Shown one piece after another: positions 60,578-64,000 of a stretch of DNA of 64,000 nt; the first letter of the stretch is position 1; the number at the start of each line of letters is the position of its first letter. This stretch comes from Nocardioides plantarum (GTDB lineage Bacteria; Actinomycetota; Actinomycetes; Propionibacteriales; Nocardioidaceae). The stretch covers positions 372,001-436,000 of the forward strand of contig NZ_VDMS01000005.1 of the NCBI RefSeq assembly GCF_006346395.1, written 5' to 3'. Made by a program: the position numbers and the translations under genes. The notes below the pieces were generated by a model, which did not search any database, was not told the DNA's origin, and saw only the letters and a list, made by a program, of their open reading frames with translations.

Positions 60578-61863
60578 TCACCCGTCGGACCAAGGTGCAG
60601 CTGATGATCTTCGTGATCATCACGCTGCTCGGTGTCTCCTACGTCGGGGCGCGCTACGCGCGGCTCGACGAGAAGGTCCGCGACACCAGCTACGAGGTCG
60701 AGGCCGACTTCGCCGAGTCCGGCGGCATCTTCGCCGGCGCCGAGGTGACCTACCGCGGCGTCGGCATCGGGACCGTCGACCGGATGGAGCTCACCGAGGA
60801 CGGCGTCAAGGTCGTGCTCAAGATCGACGACAAGTGGGACGACATCCCGGCCGACACCCTCGCCGCCGTCGGCAACCGCTCCGCGGTCGGCGAGCAGTTC
60901 GTCGACCTCCAGCCCAAGGTCGACGGCGGTCCCCGGCTCCAGGACGGCTCGGTCATCGACGTGGCCGACACCCGCACCCCGATCGCCACCGAGAAGCTGC
61001 TGTCCGACCTCGTCACGACGGTCGACTCGGTCGACCAGGACGCGCTACGCACCACGGTCTCCGAGCTAGGGAAGGCGTTCAACGGCACCGGCGACGACCT
61101 GCAGACGATCATCGACACGGGCAGCTCGTTCATCGAGGCCGCCGACGACAACTTCGACATCACCACCAAGCTGATCGAGGACGGCAACACCGTCCTGAAC
61201 ACCCAGATCGACTCGGGCTCCGACCTGCGGACCTTCGCCGACCAGCTGTCGCTGTTCAGTGCCACCCTCGCCAAGGCCGACCCCGACCTGCGCGGCGTCA
61301 TCGACAACGGGTCCTTCGCGGCCAACCAGCTCGAGAGCCTGATCAAGGACAACCGGGTCGAGCTCGGCTCCCTGCTCAACAACCTGGTGACGACCGGCAA
61401 GATCCTGGTCAAGAACATCCCGGGGCTCGAGCAGGTCCTGGTCATCTATCCCTACATCGTCGAGGCCGGCTACACCGTCGTGGCCAAGAGCCCCGACACC
61501 CAGATGTACGACGCCCACTTCGGCCTGATCCTCGCCACCACCTCACCCTGCAAGAACGGCTACCAGGGCACCCAGATCCGAGCCCCGCAGGAGCGGTTCG
61601 GCAACCCGGCGATGAACGACGACGCACGATGCGTCGACCCACCGAGCGTCTCCAACCCGCGCGGCGCGCAGAACCTCCCGCGGGTCGGTACCTCGCAGCG
61701 TCCCGACGCGTTCTTCGACCCCGGGACCGGCAAGGTCACCTACACCGACCCCGCCGTCGCCGACCCCGTCGCGCCGTGGGCCTCGGGCGGTACCGTTGCG
61801 CCTCGAACGCTCGGAAAGGAGTCGTGGAAGTGGCTCTACCTCCAGCCCATGACGGGCAAGTAG
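60574..61863 (+). CDS. mceF: Mce protein, position F
   Basis: 429 residues: anchor (VQLMIFVIITLLGVSYVGARYARL), MCE domain (ESGGIFAGAEVTYRGVGIGTVDRM, VGNRSAVGEQFVDL), helical stalk and a C-terminal region with Cys pairs (SPCKNGYQGT, ARCVDPPS). It overlaps the previous gene (ATGA). Last of the six MCE-domain proteins. Confidence 0.94.
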   Translation: MITRRTKVQLMIFVIITLLGVSYVGARYARLDEKVRDTSYEVEADFAESGGIFAGAEVTYRGVGIGTVDRMELTEDGVKVVLKIDDKWDDIPADTLAAVGNRSAVGEQFVDLQPKVDGGPRLQDGSVIDVADTRTPIATEKLLSDLVTTVDSVDQDALRTTVSELGKAFNGTGDDLQTIIDTGSSFIEAADDNFDITTKLIEDGNTVLNTQIDSGSDLRTFADQLSLFSATLAKADPDLRGVIDNGSFAANQLESLIKDNRVELGSLLNNLVTTGKILVKNIPGLEQVLVIYPYIVEAGYTVVAKSPDTQMYDAHFGLILATTSPCKNGYQGTQIRAPQERFGNPAMNDDARCVDPPSVSNPRGAQNLPRVGTSQRPDAFFDPGTGKVTYTDPAVADPVAPWASGGTVAPRTLGKESWKWLYLQPMTGK

Positions 61864-62972
61864 GTCCCCGCTCCACCTCCGCGTCCACCTCCGCCGCCCC
61901 GTCGGGCTCCGCGGCGAGCCCGGCCGTCGTGACCGCTCTCACGGCGGTCCTCGCGGTGGTCTGCGTGGCGTGCCTGGTGGTGCTCGGGCTGCGCTACGCC
62001 GACACGAGCGGATCCGTCGGCGACCGTGCCGGGCAGGTCTTCGGACTCGGCGACGACGACGGCGGTGCCGGGTCGGCAGACGACACCCGAACCCGCGAGC
62101 TCGTGCTGAGCCAGGCCAACCAGTTCATCATCCGGATCAACACCTACGGCCCCAGCGAGCTCGACAAGCAGTCGAAGATGCCCGGCTACGTCAAGCGCGT
62201 CAAGGAGGTCATCACCCCCAAGCTCGACGTCGAGTTCGAGAAGTCGGTGACCCTCGCCGAGCAGACCGTCGCCCAGTCCGGGCTCGAGCGCAGCGCCCAG
62301 CTCTACGCCTCGGGGGCCGAGTCGATCGGTGCCGACACGGCCACGGCGCTGGTCACCGGGGTCATCACCCAGTCCTACCCCGACCCCGAGAAGGAGGGCC
62401 GGATCGAGTACGAGCCCGAGCTCTTCCGCTACGAGGTCACCCTGGTGCGCAGCGGCGACCAGTGGCTCGCCGACGACTTCGCGCCCGTCGTCGGCGAGGT
62501 CGAGGGCGAGCCCACCGAGGGCGCCTCGGCGGATCCCACGACCGGTGCGTCCGGTGCGGCCTCGCCGTCCCTGCAGCGCTACGTCCGTCTCGTGACCGGG
62601 CGCCAGGGCGACGTCGTCGCCGCCGCCACCGCCCTCGAGGCCTGCGGGTTGCCGGCGGCGGTCAAGGCCGGCGACACCGCGTGCCCGGCCGCCGCCTCCG
62701 ACCTCGCGACGGCCGCCCGAGCGCTGTCCGTGGCGTTGCGCGACGCGAGCGACCCCGACGCCGAGGGCTACGTCGGCAAGCCGCCCGCCGCGATCGTCGA
62801 CCTCGTCAAGGCCACCGCGGCCGTCGCCGACGACGCCGTCTCAGCGGCGCGGGCCCTGCGCCCGTCCTGCCTGGCCGGTGACTCCAGCGCCTGCGCCTCG
62901 CAACGCAGCGCCGTCACCGAGTCGGCCGGCAACCTCGCCGCCGCGCTCGAGGGCTGGGCGGGGATCGGATGA
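61830..62972 (+). CDS. Mce-associated membrane protein
   Basis: 380 residues. One membrane helix (VVTALTAVLAVVCVACLVVLGL) is followed by a domain of the Mce-associated/VirB8-like type (TRELVLSQANQFIIRINTYGPSELDKQSKMPGY, then a cystatin-like fold) and a C-terminal helical region with four Cys. The start is uncertain: GTG 61830 has AAAGGAG 8 bases upstream; GTG 61824 is two codons longer. Overlaps mceF by 34 bases. Confidence 0.85.
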   Translation: MALPPAHDGQVGPRSTSASTSAAPSGSAASPAVVTALTAVLAVVCVACLVVLGLRYADTSGSVGDRAGQVFGLGDDDGGAGSADDTRTRELVLSQANQFIIRINTYGPSELDKQSKMPGYVKRVKEVITPKLDVEFEKSVTLAEQTVAQSGLERSAQLYASGAESIGADTATALVTGVITQSYPDPEKEGRIEYEPELFRYEVTLVRSGDQWLADDFAPVVGEVEGEPTEGASADPTTGASGAASPSLQRYVRLVTGRQGDVVAAATALEACGLPAAVKAGDTACPAAASDLATAARALSVALRDASDPDAEGYVGKPPAAIVDLVKATAAVADDAVSAARALRPSCLAGDSSACASQRSAVTESAGNLAAALEGWAGIG

Positions 62973-63967
62973 TCCCGAGCTGGTACGACGTCCTCGGCCT
63001 CGACGACGACGCCACGACCGACGAGGTCCGGGCCGCCTGGCAGCAGGCGGTCGCCGGCCTCGATCCCACCGACCGCCGCTTCAAGCAGCGCAACCGCGCC
63101 GCCGAGGTGCTCCTGGACCCCGACCGCCGCGCCGCCCACGACCGAGAGCTGGCCGCGCAGGAGGACCGCGAGGACGACTGGGTCGACGACCCGGCGGCGG
63201 TCGCACCCGCCGCCGAGACCGCGGAGACCACCGAGACCGATCAGTCCGCCGAGACCGCCGAGACCGCCGAGACGGGCGAGACGGGCGAGACGGGCGAGAC
63301 GGGCGAGACCGCCGAGGCCGCCGAGGCCGCCGAGGCCGCCGAGGCCGCCGAGACCGTCAGCGACGACACCGGCGTCACGGACGCGCCCGCCGCTGTCTCG
63401 CTCGACAAGCGCGTCGACGCGGACCCGCCCGCGGCCGAGCCGGCGCGACCGCGCACCGGCCGGGTCCGCGTCCTGCTGGGGCTCGGGGTGGTCGCCCTGG
63501 TGCTGCTGCTCGCGACCCTCGCCGCGTTGATCGCCGGGGGAGGGGGCGAGGAGTCCGCGTCCGGCAGCGACCTGCCCGACACCCGGCAGGTCGAGGCCGC
63601 CCGCAAGGCCGCCGAGACCGCGGTCGGCCCGGTGCTGTCCTACGACTACCGCGACCTCGACAAGAGCTTCGCTGCCGCCAAGGCGTTCATGACGCCCCGT
63701 TACCAGGGCGTCTACGACCAGAACGTCGCCGGCTACGTCAAGGAGAACGCACCCACCACCAAGACGATCGTCACCGCCGAGGTCGTCAGCTCCGGCATCG
63801 TCCGTACCGGCAAGGACCGGGTCGACGTCCTGGTCTTCATCAACCGGCCGACCCGCAACGCCACCCGCGACGAGGTATCGCGCGACCAGGTGACCGTGCG
63901 GATGCTCGACGTCGACGACAGCTGGCTCGTCGACTGCCTGATCACGGAGCCGGGCGGAACCTGCTGA
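62969..63967 (+). CDS. J-domain-like Mce-associated membrane protein
   Basis: 332 residues. Residues 1-60 look like a J-domain (SWYDVLGLDDDATTDEVRAAW, then RNRAAEVLLDPDRRAAHD) but the HPD tripeptide is missing (GLDPTD in its place). A low-complexity linker of AET/GET/AEA triplets at about 94-129 precedes a membrane helix (VLLGLGVVALVLLLATLAALIAGG) and a C-terminal domain like mycobacterial Mce-associated proteins (YRDLDKSFAAAKAFMTPRY). Overlaps the previous stop (ATGA). The last 33 bases of the window hold no gene. Confidence 0.88.
   Translation: MIPSWYDVLGLDDDATTDEVRAAWQQAVAGLDPTDRRFKQRNRAAEVLLDPDRRAAHDRELAAQEDREDDWVDDPAAVAPAAETAETTETDQSAETAETAETGETGETGETGETAEAAEAAEAAEAAETVSDDTGVTDAPAAVSLDKRVDADPPAAEPARPRTGRVRVLLGLGVVALVLLLATLAALIAGGGGEESASGSDLPDTRQVEAARKAAETAVGPVLSYDYRDLDKSFAAAKAFMTPRYQGVYDQNVAGYVKENAPTTKTIVTAEVVSSGIVRTGKDRVDVLVFINRPTRNATRDEVSRDQVTVRMLDVDDSWLVDCLITEPGGTC
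63248..63355. repeat. Twelve tandem nonamers in the J-domain-like gene
   Basis: 108 bases made of 9-base units of the type GCCGAGACC / GGCGAGACG / GCCGAGGCC, encoding AET, GET and AEA triplets. In frame, so copy-number change alters linker length without frameshift. Confidence 0.9.
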
Positions 63968-64000
63968 CGGCCGCCCAGCCCGGTCCCATCCGGGTCGGCG

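Noticed and set aside
63248..63355. Tandem short repeats as a CRISPR array
   Set aside because: Units are 9 bases, have no spacers and are in frame within a gene.

Overview
The window is a high-GC actinobacterial chromosome segment, most consistent with Nocardioides or a close member of the Nocardioidaceae. This rests on very GC-rich codon use with many GTG starts and GTGA/ATGA overlaps, the order rpmG - hadA/hadB-like - murB ... tRNA-Trp - secE - nusG - rplK - rplA - rplJ - rplL, an Mkl-type ATPase and Mce lipid-import operon next to rplL, a Ku/LigD end-joining locus, and the 'GGTCGAG...CTCGACC' dispersed repeats of such genomes. Genus is inference; no 16S gene is present.

Layout. 1-3.4 kb: both subunits of a heterodimeric ABC exporter, the first cut by the window edge. 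3.4-6.8 kb: small hypotheticals, a PP2C-like phosphatase, an SDR oxidoreductase, a small membrane protein and a SpoU/TrmH methyltransferase. 7-12 kb: a secreted membrane-anchored protein, Ku, a Uma2-family protein, and LigD split into separate ligase and polymerase genes with a YkuD-type secreted protein between them. 12-12.8 kb: an OmpR-type response regulator with an upstream palindrome.

12.8-21.2 kb (minus strand) is a nine-gene Nit1C-like cluster (MSMEG_0565-0572 / sll0783-0787 families): amidohydrolase, nitrogen-starvation protein, radical SAM enzyme, fused GNAT/AIR-synthase protein, nitrilase, small protein, flavin oxidoreductase, second nitrilase-fold protein and glycosyltransferase. 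The second nitrilase-fold protein has lost two of the three catalytic residues (Glu to Asp, Cys to Asp), and a REP-like repeat sits inside the GNAT/AIRS reading frame. 21.9-24.7 kb is a gluconate module (GntR, GntK, GntP) with an FCD-type operator.

24.7-38.5 kb is an accessory island with visibly lower GC and patchy gene packing: hipBA flanked by two same-orientation fragments of an IS3-family transposase, a 5'-truncated RHS/YD-repeat gene ending in a PD-(D/E)xK-like toxin tip followed by a candidate immunity gene and a DUF6572-like gene, a protein with a C-terminal HEPN-like RNxxHGH motif, and a 1105-residue NACHT NTPase with LRR-like C-terminus (bacterial NLR-type defence protein). The last two are the best candidates for an uncharacterised defence system.

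From 38.9 kb the core chromosome resumes: a Flp-like/TadE-like pilus remnant lacking tadABC in the window, an amidase, two tRNA genes, rpmG, hadA/hadB-like dehydratases, murB, adenosine deaminase, an aminotransferase, tRNA-Trp, secE, nusG, rplK, rplA, an L10-type leader, rplJ and rplL, closed by a strong hairpin. 51.9-64 kb is one long Mce operon (ATPase, two permeases, six Mce proteins, two accessory proteins), with a 26-glycine tract in MceE and a nonamer-repeat linker in the last, J-domain-like protein.
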